Shown here: positions 1-12,689 of the stretch, piece by piece | Layout: each line of letters begins with the position of its first letter | How positions within the stretch are numbered: position 1 is the first letter of the stretch | Origin: Prinia subflava | Lineage: Eukaryota; Chordata; Aves; Passeriformes; Cisticolidae | DNA: 64,000 bases | Assembly (NCBI RefSeq): GCF_021018805.1 | Contig: NC_086247.1 | Coordinates: forward strand, 139,992,102-140,056,101 | Direction of reading: 5' to 3' | The notes under the pieces: generated by a model | What the model saw: only the letters and a program-made list of their open reading frames with translations | Database searches by the model: none | What the model was told of the DNA's origin: nothing | Program-made: the position numbers and the translations under genes

Positions 1-16
1 ACGCACACACACACGC
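1..16. repeat. End of a (CA)n microsatellite
   Basis: The window opens inside an alternating CA tract interrupted by CG. It is cut by the window edge, so its full length cannot be seen. Confidence 0.6.
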
Positions 17-700
17 ATCCCTGCCCACCTCCCGGCTCGCTCACCTCGGCTACCCCGTGGGAACCCTGCCCCATCCCTCCCCGGGCCATCCCCTCTGCCA
101 CCTTTCCCTCCTCCGCCACCTTTCCCCCTCCCAACACTCTCTTTTTGTTTCGTGCCAGAGTGCGTGTCCCTCGGAGTCCCTACCGTTTCCCCAGTGGGAC
201 ACCACCGTTCCTTCCTGTCCTAGGGGAGGCTGGCGGAGCCCCCGTCAGAGTACCCCAGGTGTCAGGCTCATCTGGCCACTGCCTATCTGCATCTCGGGGG
301 GAGGCCTCCCTGTATCCCCTCCCTTCCGACCCTCTTCCCACCTCCCTTCTCACCCACTCTTGCTGTCATCCCCGTCTCTCTCAGCTTCTGTTGCTGCTTT
401 GCTCCCCTCTGTCTGTCTCTCGTGAAGCCTCTTGAGGGGCTGGGGAGCTGCTGGGGTCCCCCAGGGCCGGCTCTGCTCCCGAAGGAGGCTGTGCAGCATG
501 AAATCCCCACTGGAGAGTGTGTGTCTCCTCCTGAGCGTTCTCCCCACCATCACCACTGGCACCAGAGGACTGGAACAAAGCGGGGACATGGCAGGCTCTG
601 AATCCTGCTGCTCTGGCTGCACGGTCTGGTGCTCAGCAGCTATGGGCCCTGTCTCTTCCTTGCCCTATTGCCCTGCCTTTCAGTCTGTCCCTGCACCTGG
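17..700. other. GC-rich, CpG-containing segment
   Basis: This stretch is visibly richer in G+C and CpG than the rest of the window and is pyrimidine-rich on the plus strand. It could be the flank of a CpG island or of a gene lying to the left of the window. No TATA box, splice pair or recognisable exon is evident. A 70-codon open frame starts at the ATG at 498 and begins with a hydrophobic, signal-peptide-like run. It has no recognised homologue and may be chance in GC-rich DNA. Confidence 0.35.
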
Positions 701-2181
701 GGAGTGATCACCTTGCTGAACCTGACAGCTTCTTTTATGTGGAGTTCTTTGCACATCCTCTGTGTGAAGGCAATCCAGTCGCTGGGGTAGGGATTGCAGG
801 AAGAGCTCCAAGCTGAAAGCTGAAACACAGGGTTAAATAGTCCCCAAAGATGGGGGACCATTTAACGCTGGTCCCCCAGCGTTTCCTGTGCTAGGAAAAT
901 GACCTGCAGCCAGTGGTGGGTGTCAGCCACTCTCATCTCCCAGGGCAGTTTGAAAACAATTTGTTACTGGTGCACAGTCAAGGCAAACTCTGTTAAGGCT
1001 TCATCAGGAAAAAGGCCTGATAGAAGACCCACTCCATAAGGAGTTTTCCTGAAGGATGCAATGGGAAAAGAGCTGGGCTTTACTGAGGACAAGGTCATCC
1101 TCCAAGTCTAGCCATGGCAGTAAACCCCTGTTATACTCCAAAGATATAACCATGTTTGAAATAGTTTTCAAACATAGTTGTCAGCCTGCAACTACACAGA
1201 TTAACTACAAACATGTTACATCTGTGTACAGAAACCGTACATAAATCCAGTCTCCTCCATGCCTTTGTCTCTAGCCCTGAGTCTGAGATTTCTACTCTCA
1301 CTCTCCCTTGCTGCCCTTTTGAAGCCCTGAATTTAAGGTCAGCTGAAGTCTGGAGATTAAGTCTGTAGGAAATCTGTCTGCTGGTTTCATACTGCACACT
1401 CTCTCACCACTACTTTCTGAGTTTTTTCAAGACATTCTCCTTCTCTCCCGTGATTAAAATTCTCTAATATTGTGCACTAAAATGCAGTTTGATCATGTTA
1501 TACTCTCTGTACACTTAATTCTTCTGCTTCTGCCCCTGTCTGTGCCCCTGCTCCTGCCCATGCCTGTGTCTGCAGGCAGGCTAGAAACCAGGCAGGCTGG
1601 AACTAGTCACATTGAGTTATTGGGTTCAGTCTCATTTCCCTGTCTTTAGGCAGTCTCTGGATCATAATTTGCAATACTTATGCATTTTCCTGATTGATTG
1701 GGATGTATATTTTATGGGCAGCACATTAAGCCCCCTTTATTTTTTTTTTCTTTTAGAGACATTCCCAGAACACGGGGGAAGGGGAAAATTAACAGTGCTT
1801 TCTGATTATTAAAACTCATTCTGCTGGACAGTCCTTGAGATAAATGGGTTCTGACCTGATCATAGTTTGATTGTTTGACCAACAATACAGCTTTTAAAAT
1901 AAAGTAAATCTATTTATATAAATAGAAATTACCTGCTGATGGTTGCTTACTAAGGGTTTGCAGAAATATATGCATACATGTTTGTTTTAAAACCTATTTC
2001 AGAAACCAATATTAATTCTCTAAGTGACAGATACCCAGAAAGCATGTACATCAAAAAATACACTTAGTGCATGACAGTGAGGGCCCTCTTGCTTTGGGAT
2101 TAGCATTGCCTGTCAGGTGATTTCTAGGAATCAACAGAAAAGAAATAATCATTGCCAGCTGTATGCTGTAAAGATGCTCCA
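701..2181. other. No gene recognised
   Basis: Ordinary mixed-composition DNA without an exon or a repeat I can name. The only structure noted is the short inverted repeat at 1152-1175, listed separately. Confidence 0.5.
1152..1175. repeat. Short perfect inverted repeat (10-bp arms, 4-nt loop)
   Basis: ATGTTTGAAA (1152-1161) is exactly complementary to TTTCAAACAT (1166-1175), with loop TAGT. Each arm contains TTTGAA, the core of the cell-cycle CHR element. A single hairpin this short can arise by chance. Confidence 0.5.
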
Positions 2182-2231
2182 AACCAACCAACCAACCAAC
2201 CAACCAACCAACCAACCAACCAACCAACCAA
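2182..2231. repeat. (AACC)n microsatellite
   Basis: About twelve uninterrupted AACC units are followed by one imperfect unit (AATC). The tetranucleotide keeps several frames open and yields Asn-Gln-Pro-Thr or Trp-Leu-Val-Gly repeats on paper. These are artefacts of the repeat, not proteins. The perfect array is likely length-polymorphic. Confidence 0.97.
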
Positions 2232-2944
2232 TCAACCAGCCATTGTGTTTCATTCATTTTTCCCCCTATCTGATTAATAAGTTGCTTTTTGCAGATGGAG
2301 ACATAGTTTTTAGTAGCTAGTGTATTTTAAAGAAATTCCTTTCTCTGGAAGAAAACACTTAAATGCAGACAGGGAAGATGGTACAATGCAATAAATTGTA
2401 AGGTAATGAAGAATGTTGCTTTTATCACTTGAGCCTAGCCTGTAATCAGTAATCTGTACACCAAGGTTTATTTCAACATGCTTATGTCTCAAAAATCAGT
2501 GCTTCCTCTTCTTGCAGAGAGAGAGATGTGCAACAGGCTGCAAAGACAGCTGAACAGGAATGGCCTCTGTTGGGGCTAACATGGCCCGTGGAAGAGGATT
2601 TCTGCCCTTCCTCAGCACTGTGTGGGTATTTTGGATTCCACAAGTCTCAATGCCTAGCAAATACATCAGAGTCTGGTATGTTAACGTCCTTTCCTATCAT
2701 AACATGAATGACACTAGTCTAATTTTTCCATCCATCTTTTTCTCTCTAGTTCATGAATAAAAGCACAGTTTTCTTCTATGTATGAATTGCCCTGGAATGA
2801 TGAGTGAAGACACTCCATCCTTGGCTTACATGTATTTACCTGAAAACGTTTAATCTTTAATAATCTTGAATATAAACGGGCATTAAATGAAACATTCAGA
2901 AGTCTCTTCTTATAATCCACTTCTCACATTTTAGTCATGGAATT
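2232..2944. other. No gene recognised
   Basis: Plain AT-rich DNA. No element or exon could be named on either strand. Confidence 0.5.
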
Positions 2945-3115
2945 TTAGGTCCTGATCCTGCAACTGCTTGCACATTTGTTCAGCTCTCCATTTTCACATC
3001 AGTAATGGGATTTTATGGCAAGGATGAGCCAGTGTTACAAAGACTGAATCTGAATCCAGTGTATGTAAAAGTTAATGGAGTGGCTAGCTTTGGGGTTTGG
3101 GTTCAGGCCCATCTT
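2945..3115. repeat. Ancient sauropsid-type interspersed repeat scraps
   Basis: Phrases such as TCCTGATCCTGCAACTGCTT (2950s), AGTAATGGGATTTTATGGCAA (3000s) and a GGTTTGGGTTCAGGCCCATC-like end (3095-3115) match the style of very old short repeats common in turtle, crocodile and bird DNA. The family was recognised from memory only and the boundaries are approximate. No target-site duplication is visible, as expected for this age. Confidence 0.4.
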
Positions 3116-4435
3116 TGCTTCATAATTTGACTTGATGTTTATAATGCTTTTTTGAAGATTGTCTGCACTTCTGTTATAAACCTGTTTCTCAAGAAGTTTA
3201 TAATTCAGCCATAAAAAATATTTGCCTTGGGCTAAATCATGTAATATAAAACTTAAAATTCCAAAGGAAAAAAACATTTTTCCCATTTTAACAATAGCAG
3301 AACAGAGCAACTTTGATGTTTATTCCTTTATGTACTCACATAGCACATTTAATTAAAAACTAAGTTTGGCAAATGATTAATCAATGGCTGAAGACACCTT
3401 TATTTGGTATTATTTTGAAAAAGAAACACAACAAATTAAACTCATCCATAATATTAAAAGCCTGAAAATGGAGACTTCCTACGAGTATTAAGTGCAGATT
3501 ATTAATATATATGCTTTATGACTAGTGTCTAGTAATATCTTCATATACAGTCTGGTGCTCATTTATATCCTTTTCTCTAATGTTTTCCTTTTTTGTTTTC
3601 ACTTATCTTCCCCAATAATCTCTCCAAAACAAGGCTTCTGTGTCATCTCCTCTTCTGTTGTTTTGGCCATATGAATCACTACTTGGCTTCCTGTTGCTTA
3701 CTGTACTGAACCAAAGCTATTTACCCTTATCTTTAAGATCAGACACACATTTTACCTTGTCTATATCTCTCCTCTCTCAACCCTTTTATCTCCTACATCT
3801 TTTATCCACCTACTCAGTCTCTCACACCCAATACTTTTTTAGCCTGTCCTCTCACGTTACACCCCTTTTCCACACACAGCCACGTACATCTAAATGATCC
3901 TTCTTCTTTTACTGCGCATCTTACCCTTCTCCAAAGAACCACTACAAATACATTTATTTTCATAAACTGTGCCATCCGATTTATACATTATTTAAATTTA
4001 CATGTGTTGCAATATACACTCATATCCCAGACTCCATAGGTTAGAGATCAGATTCATTTGCTTTTACATCATCTCCACACTGACTACATTGTTAAGGTCA
4101 GATTCATTTTAGAAATATCTTACCAAACTCTTTGGAATCACAACTGTGCCAAGACATAAATGTCTTATCAATGTCCATCATCCTGTCTAAACACATTCCA
4201 CTTCAAAAAATTAGCACAGCCCCAGGCTTTATTAGCTGATTATCTGATCATAAGAAGTCCAATGTTTTCATTTGTGTCAAAGGCAAATTATCTCACATAA
4301 CATTATACTCCCATTTTCAATTTGACAACAAGCTCGTCAGGTCTCTCCACAGCCTAATTCCTCTATTGCTTGCATTGCTATAGCTGCCAAAATCTAAACA
4401 TGGTCACCATGTTTCTCCAAATTGTCTCACTCCTC

Positions 4436-4457
4436 TTTTTTTTTTTTTTTTTTTTTT
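4436..4457. repeat. T22 homopolymer
   Basis: An uninterrupted run of 22 T. It could be a remnant poly(A) tail of a minus-strand retroposon, but no element body or target-site duplication is recognisable beside it. Confidence 0.9.
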
Positions 4458-4677
4458 CCATTTTTTTCTTTCTTCAGTAATATTTGTATATTCTCACAGT
4501 AATCTGCTTTTATCTAAAATAGGAAGTTGACAACATATACAACATATGATTTACAGTAATGTTTTTAATAATAATGCCTGATCAACTCAAGGGGTTCTGA
4601 AGTAGCTGTTTCTGTGATTAAGGAAGTAATATATAGCAAATTCACCATATGGACTAAATATCTGACTATATTTCCAT

Positions 4678-4735
4678 TGGTGGCAATGACAAAATCTCAC
4701 TGACTTCAAAGGAGAAAAGCAGGCCCTGTATGATG
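4678..4735. repeat. Possible ancient repeat scrap
   Basis: The phrase CTCACTGACTTCAAAGGAGA followed by CAGGCCCTG resembles the old sauropsid repeat family whose copies carry CATTGACTTCAATGG. The match is short and unverified. Confidence 0.25.
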
Positions 4736-5413
4736 ATAATGGACCCTTATATTATAAACTTGTTTTTATCAGCTTCAGTTGTTTCCATTTACTTGAAAAA
4801 TGGGTATATCAGTGTCTGTGTTTACACTGAGATAACTGCTGCAAAAAAACAAAAATAGCAGTTCTTTCAAAGTAAGGTTTTACCAGACTGAAGGTCTATA
4901 ATCACTAAGAAGTAGGTAAAAAACAGTGTTAGATGTACCTCTGTATTTCTTGTCTTGCTCTATTTTTGGCTGGAAAATTAGTGTTCTGCTCATATCATCT
5001 ATTCATCCGTAAAGGTCCATGTGATTATATTATATTATTAGAATTATGTGCACTACTTTATACATGCTACATCTGATAGAATAATACTAGGAAGGGTGCA
5101 ATGTTATTAGGGAAATGGAAGCTGTCACAGCAACACTGCATGGTTGTCATGCACCCCTCTAGCTACAGTGCAGCAATCACTGTAAACAAGCAGTAGAACT
5201 GCATTCATTACAGATCAGATTCCCTTTCTCTGCCCTCTCTCATCTTCTTCAGGAGATGTTCTCTATCATAATTTTCTTTGTCACTTATTACAGCTGATGT
5301 TAAATGGCTTTTCAGCTAAATGCTTGTTTGGGTTATTTATTAACTAGGGAACATTTACATTGGCATACTTTGATGTTAAACATGCAATGGAGAACCCATT
5401 TGAAGGCTGTAGT

Positions 5414-5473
5414 GGATTAACTAGAAATTCAGGGAATCGTATACAGAGGGATTAACTCTCAGGCAGTGGATTA
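5414..5473 (+). promoter_or_regulatory. Cluster of three GGATTA sites (possible OTX/PITX/CRX-type element)
   Basis: GGATTA occurs at 5414-5419, 5449-5454 and 5468-5473, all in one orientation within 60 bp. GGATTA (TAATCC on the other strand) is the core bound by K50 homeodomain proteins such as OTX, CRX, PITX and GSC. The clustering is seen directly; regulatory function is inferred. The surrounding 5260-5540 contains no recognised repeat. Confidence 0.25.
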
Positions 5474-5499
5474 CCTCCAGTCATTAACTTCACTGGAGG

Positions 5500-8400
5500 A
5501 GATGGAAGCAACCCCTAGCACACAGATCTTTATTCAGGTGATTACATATAATGGTAGGAGTATTATTCAAACAAATAGAATATAATTAGTTTATGTGTCT
5601 GCTGCTCTTGTTCTTGCAGCACAAGAATTCGGACTGAGATCTGGAAGGAGCTCTTAGGCTCTGCATGGGAAAAATTTTGTTTCATATCAGTGCTTGAATG
5701 TGTAAGGCAAGAAATGTACTGGTCTGATCTACTGGGTTCATTTCCAGAATGTTGGCTTCTTTCAGCATTTTCTCCTTGTTGCTATGTTTGTAGGATTATT
5801 GCTCTTAAATGTCATGTTTCAAGAAATTAAAAAAAACAAAAACAAAACAACCCACCACAGTGTGGACTTTTTTACTTTATCAGGAAGACACAATCAAAAC
5901 AGAAAGGCATTTTTTGTATGGAATACATGCGGAAAATTTTTTAAAACTGAATTTACAGGGGGCAGTAGAGAGATGTTAGAGAAACTCAATAGGAGTGTTA
6001 AAAAATTGGATTGGAAAACTCCCTGGTATAGAATTAGAAAAGGAAATTAAGACTCTGAACAAGGACTGGGAAGTCATGTTTTAAAGGCCTCACATTTATT
6101 GGAAATTTGTGTTTGTCTTTTTTTTTTTTTTTCAAGTCTCACTTTTCTTAAAAATTTGTTTTGTTTGTGTTTTTTCTCCATCCTGTCTTTTCTACTTTAT
6201 TTTTAGCTGTGTTGAGACTACTTGGTTGCCAATAAAGTCAACAGAAGAACTCCTGTTCTGAGCTTTACCTAGTTTGCTGAGGAAAAAAAGTTTGTAAAAG
6301 AAGCATCAAAGCAATAACCAAAGCAGTTTTCAACATCCTCATATTCTTCTAAATATTATTTCATGAAAAGGGTAACAGAATCCTTATATTAGGTTTTTTT
6401 TGTCATCTCCCAGGTATAGTTTAATGTTTCTTACAGACCTTTCTGGAATCCATTTTTCATTGTGGGTTCATGATTTATATAATTCAGACAGGTTGTCATG
6501 AGGAGCAACACAGTTGTTCAGGTTGTCATAGCAGCTAAAACTTTCTTTTCTGTGAAACTGTCACCAGGCCTTTGGCTTCTTGTAACCAAATCACCAGAAA
6601 CATTATTAGTTTAATGAAGAAGCTCTCCAACAGGCTGTTTCCAAATCTGTAAGTTATCTGTCCAACAAGTATGTCACTGCTGTGTGCAGTATTTTATTCA
6701 CAAAGGCCATCTGGACAGCCTTGACAAAGGATTCATATCATTTGCCAGAGAACATCTTGTTTGCTGTGAAAAAAAATTAAATTCAATGTTATTCTAAATC
6801 TATCCAGAAACATTGCTTTTTTTGTTCTCAACTGCTCTGTTGGCTTTACCGTGTTGAAGCTTCTTTGTCATCATTGCAGAATTTATAATCATGACATAGT
6901 CTCTTTTTTCATCCCTGCAGTTAAAGTCTTACGCACACCTTTGTTCTTTAAGATTGTTTCAGACTCTGATTAGTAACAGTCCTTGACTTATTCTAGTGAG
7001 ATTTGTGTTTGGATGCATACTCCCTGACATTTATATGTTATGTTGTTTTTGAGATTTCCTTCATGGCTTGTTCATCATGCCATAGCATATCATAAAACCT
7101 TCAATTATTTTCTCCTCCTTTGGGGCAAATTCTTCAATCACAAAGATCTTAATGAGTAATAAACAGACAAAAACCAGGTACCACATATAGACTAGAAAAA
7201 GGTCAAACCCCACTTTAACAGCTTGGCAATTGCATGTAGTGAATCCAAAAGGTGCTTGGGTTTTATTGACTGGAATGAAGATGATTTCAGCTAGGCAGAA
7301 AATAACATGCTGTGACCAATGGCCAAGAACCCAACTTCAAATTAATCCTGTAAGATACTGAGCAATCTTAGAAAAAAGTGAGTAACCTGAACTGCCATAC
7401 AACACTGAACAGGCGCTGAAGTTTTTTCAGCTCCTTAGTAAAACACTGAGCACGTTGCTGGAGAGCTCTGCATCCTTCGTGCAGAAAGTTCACACGTTAA
7501 TATAAATTCAAATGTTCTTTCACCCAATTACCCATAATTAGAAAAGGGCTTTCAGACCTTTGTGATACAGTACCTGGATGAAACATGAGAAAATTAATGA
7601 AATTGATTTTTTGACATGTGCAGTATCACTTTTCTGAGTCTAATTGAAATAACATTTTTGAGAATGACCAGAACGTACTGGATTTATTGAAAGGGCTTCT
7701 TTTCTATTTGCTGCCTTGATTTCTGTCTTCCAAGATCATTTTGTGGCATATATATATAGTCCTATTGCAATCAGTAAAAAAATAACACATTTTTTCATTC
7801 ATATATTCAGAATCTCTCCAAGTCTCCACTGAAGTAAAGTATAAGTACACTATTTTGAAGAGTTTAAAGTGAATTAAAATTTAGAACAAAAGTGTATAAA
7901 TGGTTCTTAATTATGTAAATGTGGCACCTGAAGAAAAAAAAATCTGTGACGAGACAGTGGACAGAAAAAAATTTCTGCTTTTATACGTAACCTTTTTATA
8001 TAGCTAAAGAGGACCACACACATGCTGGAACTCATTTTTCCAAAGGCCCACACTTTTGCTGATGAAATGAGTTTTTCTGCATTGACTGTTTAAGAAAAAA
8101 AAGTAGCTGAAAGGCTTAGTATCCCTAAACAGAGTGACAAGAATGCATTTAGATGCTAAAACCAAGCAGAAAGACAGCAGCAGTTATTTAGAGAGGCTGG
8201 GGATATTTGGTGTAATATCTCCCCTGGTGAAGGGAAGCATTGGGCAGCGAAGCTCACCACTACTTTCTGTGGCTGCATCCTGCCCCACGCTGCAGCTCTG
8301 CCAAGACACACTCAGGGTCTCTAGCCAAGACATTAACCTACTGACCCACTGCCTCAGGATGAGAATGCTGCTGCCAGCCATAGTCGGCTCTCATCGAAGA

Positions 8401-9716
8401 GTAAGGTATTGCAAACATGGAAAAGATACCATTCCTTGGCAACTCATCCGAAGATTTACCTAAGGAACACTCGCTGAACTAAGTCAGTGTTTCTGAGACC
8501 CTGCTGCTTGCCTATGCCTGATGGAAAATTGTCTTCATCAAACTCAAATTCATATATATAAATACAGACTGGGTTAATTTTGTTAAGTTGATAACCTATT
8601 TTCCAGTCCAAAGGAAAAATTTCTTTGTCCAAAGGATAAATCAAGAATAGAGTGTTGCTTTGTAACTTGCAGTCGTTCCAACCCCTACTCATATCAACTT
8701 GAAATAGCTTCATATTTCAGTGAATTAAGCAGGCCATAGTCAAACTGATATACTGATGAGGGTGTGGTGTGGACCTGAGCATTACTGATAATTGTCATCA
8801 TGATTTCAGTGTGGTTTTATTCACTGCAAGCTAGTGTGTGCAGGCAGCACCTAGGACACTCAACGTAGGTCAGTAACCATTCCCCAAAGGAAGTCTGGAT
8901 GAAGCTGTCCTGCATCAATGAGACTGAGTCAGTTGCCATCAGGCCAGGGCACAATCTCTAATCCATTTGGTCAACAAATCTAGACACAGCTTTAGTAGCT
9001 GTACAGAAAATTACTACATCTTTGCAAAAACTGATGCTTTCCAGCAAACAGAACACTATCAATGTGAGAGTTAACCAAAATGAAGGGCTACTTTTGATGA
9101 GCATATTTTTGGTAGGGGGAGGAAGCAATCAAAGTGAAGGGTGACCCTACATACTACCACTTGTTGCTCAGCTGCCCACTGTGCAGAGCAGTCCCTCTGC
9201 TGATACCTCAGGATCAGGCCCTGCAGATCCTCCAGGCAGGGTTTCTAGGAGGATTTTGAGCATGAGGACATGCAAAGGATTCATCATCCCTCCCCCTCCC
9301 AAGTTCTTATTATTCATCTACTAGGTGAGAGCTCAGATTTCTGTGTAAAAGCCAGGGTACACAGGGCTTTCAGCTGCTCTGGCTGGCAGGTCCAGGAAGC
9401 ATTTCAGTATTCCACAGTGTGAGATCTTGCTCTTTGGCAAGGGGGTGTGGGTACTGTATCTGCTACTTCAAATGCCCTGGAAAGAAGGTGTCTTTGAGAG
9501 GGACAGAGGGGCACCATCCCAAATTGCTGTGCAGATCTGCTCCCCACCACATCCAGGAGCTGATCTCACATTTGCACAAGAGGGGCCTGCATATGTTTCC
9601 ACCACCCTTAGAGGGACATCTGTGTGATGGTGAGTTCTGACAAAGCACTGCACTCAGTGGTAAATGACCCTTCTCATGCCCTACCTCCTGGCCTCCTCTT
9701 GCAGGTGTCCAGCCTG
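5500..9716. other. No gene recognised
   Basis: About 4 kb of AT-rich DNA with scattered short homopolymers (for example T-rich at 6118-6133). The longest open frame is about 109 codons (8134-8463, plus strand). It has no domain, no credible splice context and no relative I recognise. Nothing here supports an exon. Confidence 0.5.
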
Positions 9717-9775
9717 CCCATCCTGTGCCCATCCTGTGCCCATCCTGTGCCCATCCTGTGCCCATCCTGTGCCCA
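9717..9775. repeat. 11-bp minisatellite, five copies plus a partial
   Basis: The unit CCCATCCTGTG repeats exactly at 9717, 9728, 9739, 9750 and 9761 and ends with a partial CCCA. Because 11 is not a multiple of 3, one array reads as an 11-residue peptide period in any open frame. The open frames across it are a consequence of the repeat. Identical copies suggest recent expansion. Confidence 0.96.
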
Positions 9776-12689
9776 TTTGCTGGATGACTCACAGACATTC
9801 CCCAGGCTTTGTGTAAGGCCCACCTGCATCCTCCTAAGCTCACCTGGGCCAACTGTGAACGAGTTAAACACTGAAGTGTGAACAGGTATCAGGAAACTGT
9901 AAGGGGAAGGCAAAGAATGACTTTTAGATATTGCTGTTGGGATACTCTTGGGCTAACCAGTGTTTTTTGAGCTCGTGTGGTGCTACTGGAACGGCCTGTG
10001 GATGGTGCAATACCCTGATGATTCTTTCAGGGCGTGTGGCTGGCTCTCCCCTCCCGGGCTTTCCTTTTGCACGCTGAAAGGAGGGTTGCTGTCTCTGTGA
10101 GGCCAGGCTGGCTCCACAGTGCTCCTCAGACATCTGTTGACATGGTGTTAACAGCACTTGTCGTCAGGCCTGGGTCCACAGGCCAGGCTGCTAATGAGGA
10201 AACCGCCCTACAGCCTCAAGAGTGGGATTTTAATAAGTGTGATGTGGAGAGTATACACATGCCCTGGAGTGTTGTGTGAATATTTTGGGTTGCATGTGAG
10301 AGTACGAGGTCCTCTGGGTTAATGTTGGAGGATGGTGACAGATGGAGTCACAGTAAACACAGTATGGCCTCATCCATGCTGCTCCTTGGTGGAAGCTAAC
10401 CTCAGGATGAACCCAAGCCTCATGTTGAAGAGATGTAAGGGGAATAGTCCAAACCACTATGAAAGAGAATGCAGAGTAGACATCAAGGGCTGAATGCTCA
10501 AACTTGCACCCTCAGCCTCTTTGATTTCACAGGATATGGATATGCACTGTCAGTCCTCCCTGGAACTTCTGCCTTGCCTTGATAGGAAACATAATTTTAC
10601 TGATTTAATAAATTACAGTATTATTTCTATCAGGCTAGAAACACAATCTTAAAACAATTTAATTTAAAGACTTACTACGTTGCCTATGATCCACCTCTGT
10701 GTACCGACACAAGAGGGTGTCTGAATTTCAAAGCTGGCGTTGTTTGACTCACATCCTGGTGAACCACATTCACTATCGCTGCTGTATACCATGTTCTGAT
10801 TGCTGTTTTGCAAAGACATTAATGAGTTTCCCAGATCAAAGCCGGCTCTTTCTCAGCATAGTTTAACATATATAAACAAAATCTGTTGCAGTAACTGTGA
10901 AATCATTTGCATTCATAATTATAGTGGTTTTTCTCATAAATTGCAATCATGTCCAAGAAAACATATAAAAATAGAAATACATTACTTATGCTTTATTGTT
11001 CAAAGTGGGCTTCTGTTTTATCAAGCTGCAATGATAAAAAATACTTTACTCTAAACAAGAAACCTGGAATATCATACAGTGGCAAGGTGGTGACAGATCA
11101 AAATCAAGAATAATGCAGTTATCTCTTAAAAAGGAGCTAGAACCTTTGAAATCACTATCACTGTAGCATTAAAAGCCCCCAAATAAAAACAACACCATGC
11201 CATGTAGACATGAGATGACATTATTCTAACTGAGGGCCTCAACTGAACCAAAACATTTGAATTTTTTATAAGGTTTTACATTTTTGATGAAAATATCTTA
11301 GTAAAGAACTGTTAGTAGATTCAAAAATGTGTCTGTCAGATATTCAGGTCTGTAGTGTTGTGAAAGCTCTTGGAAGTGATGGTAAATGTGAAGTTGATCA
11401 AAAGTCTCAGCCGATTTAAAATGCTCAGTAAAATCCAATTAAGCAAAGCAGAGACTAAGGGATCGAAATGTCTACTTTTCCATCCAAGCACCTGCATATC
11501 TTTAGGAATTTAAATTATTACTGGCATATGTAGTCCATATAGGAAGTAATGAAATATTTTCCCTTCCAATTATTATAAATTACATCTAAATCCCATTTAC
11601 TCAGAGTATTTGAGACAGAGACTTTGTATTCAGATAACAATGTCTGAACTGGTCAGCTGGAGTAATGGAGGAAGGAATTAGATTCTTGGGTCTATTATCA
11701 TAAAAACCAGATTCTGCCACTGTTGCTCTCATAAAGTCATGGCTCAGTCCTGAGTATCTTACACCATTTTGGCAGTTTCACTGCTGATGGAGAATAGCAT
11801 TATCTGACGTGGATACAGATAACAATATTTGTCTAATAGGAATGTTTTCATATTCTGCATTAGATACATGGTAGTAAAATTTCTGACAGGGGTATTTTGC
11901 TTAAGCTGTCCCGTGTAAAGGATGATTTGGCTGCAATAAGAAGTGACTGGCTTTTCCTATCTTAAGACTAAACAAAAAGACCTTATGGAATTTGAGAGGA
12001 TTTTTTAATGTCCTAAGAATTTCTTTCTGTAGGTCCTGGTTTTAGCAAGAACTAGAAAAAACAAGTGTTGAAATGCAATAAATAAGGCTACTCTCTTGAG
12101 CTTTCCAAACCACTTTGCTGACCCAAGAGGCAGGTCAGAAAAATATTGAATCCTGAGAGTGCTTATCTGAACCACACATTTTGAGGGGCAATGGGTCACG
12201 GATGGAATCTCTAAAATAAGAATCCAAAGTTCAAACTCTTGGTGTTAGTTTAGTATAATTTCATGAGGAGTCCATAACTCCAGTGCAGTATTAATGATGT
12301 TGTTAAAAAGCTCATGAATACAGAGGCAATTACGATGGGATTCTCAAACCAGTCCATTGTGATAAGTGTGGTGATAATCGAAAGCTAGGGAAAAGTGAAG
12401 GGTCATTTACTGTGCCAAGCTTAACACATTTGGGCTCTGTTGGAGTAGTTGGGGAAGCCAATTTTGAAGCTGAGAGCTGTTTGTTTTAAAAGCCTTGCTA
12501 CTGCCTCCTATTTGTTTAAATCCAGAGCTCTAACATTATACTGTCAGAAGTTGCTTTGAGACTTCACTTGGCAGAAGATGTTTTTTCAAGAAGATAGGAC
12601 CCAGGTCATTTAACACTAATTCAGTGTAGAAGCCAGTTTCAATAGGGAGGGAACCATTCCTTTGATGGGGAGAAAAACAGAACTTTTGC
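9776..12689. other. No gene recognised
   Basis: Moderately GC-rich to about 10,450 and then AT-rich. No exon, RNA gene or nameable repeat was found. A scrap near 11,700-11,780 has the vocabulary of old sauropsid repeats but is too short to call. Confidence 0.5.

Larger units (their letters stand above)
3116..5399. other. No gene recognised; AT-rich
   Basis: AT-rich DNA with a pyrimidine-rich block at about 3550-3900 and a T22 homopolymer at 4436-4457. No exon is supported. The pyrimidine block keeps one 85-codon plus-strand frame open (3640-3897), but its hydrophobic, serine-rich composition only reflects T and C richness. Confidence 0.5.

Noticed and set aside
2051..2320. Frames encoding Asn-Gln-Pro-Thr and Trp-Leu-Val-Gly repeats
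   Set aside because: Artefacts of the (AACC)n microsatellite.
9463..9913. Frames with 11-residue peptide repeats
   Set aside because: Produced by the 11-bp minisatellite; no protein family is recognised in the flanks.
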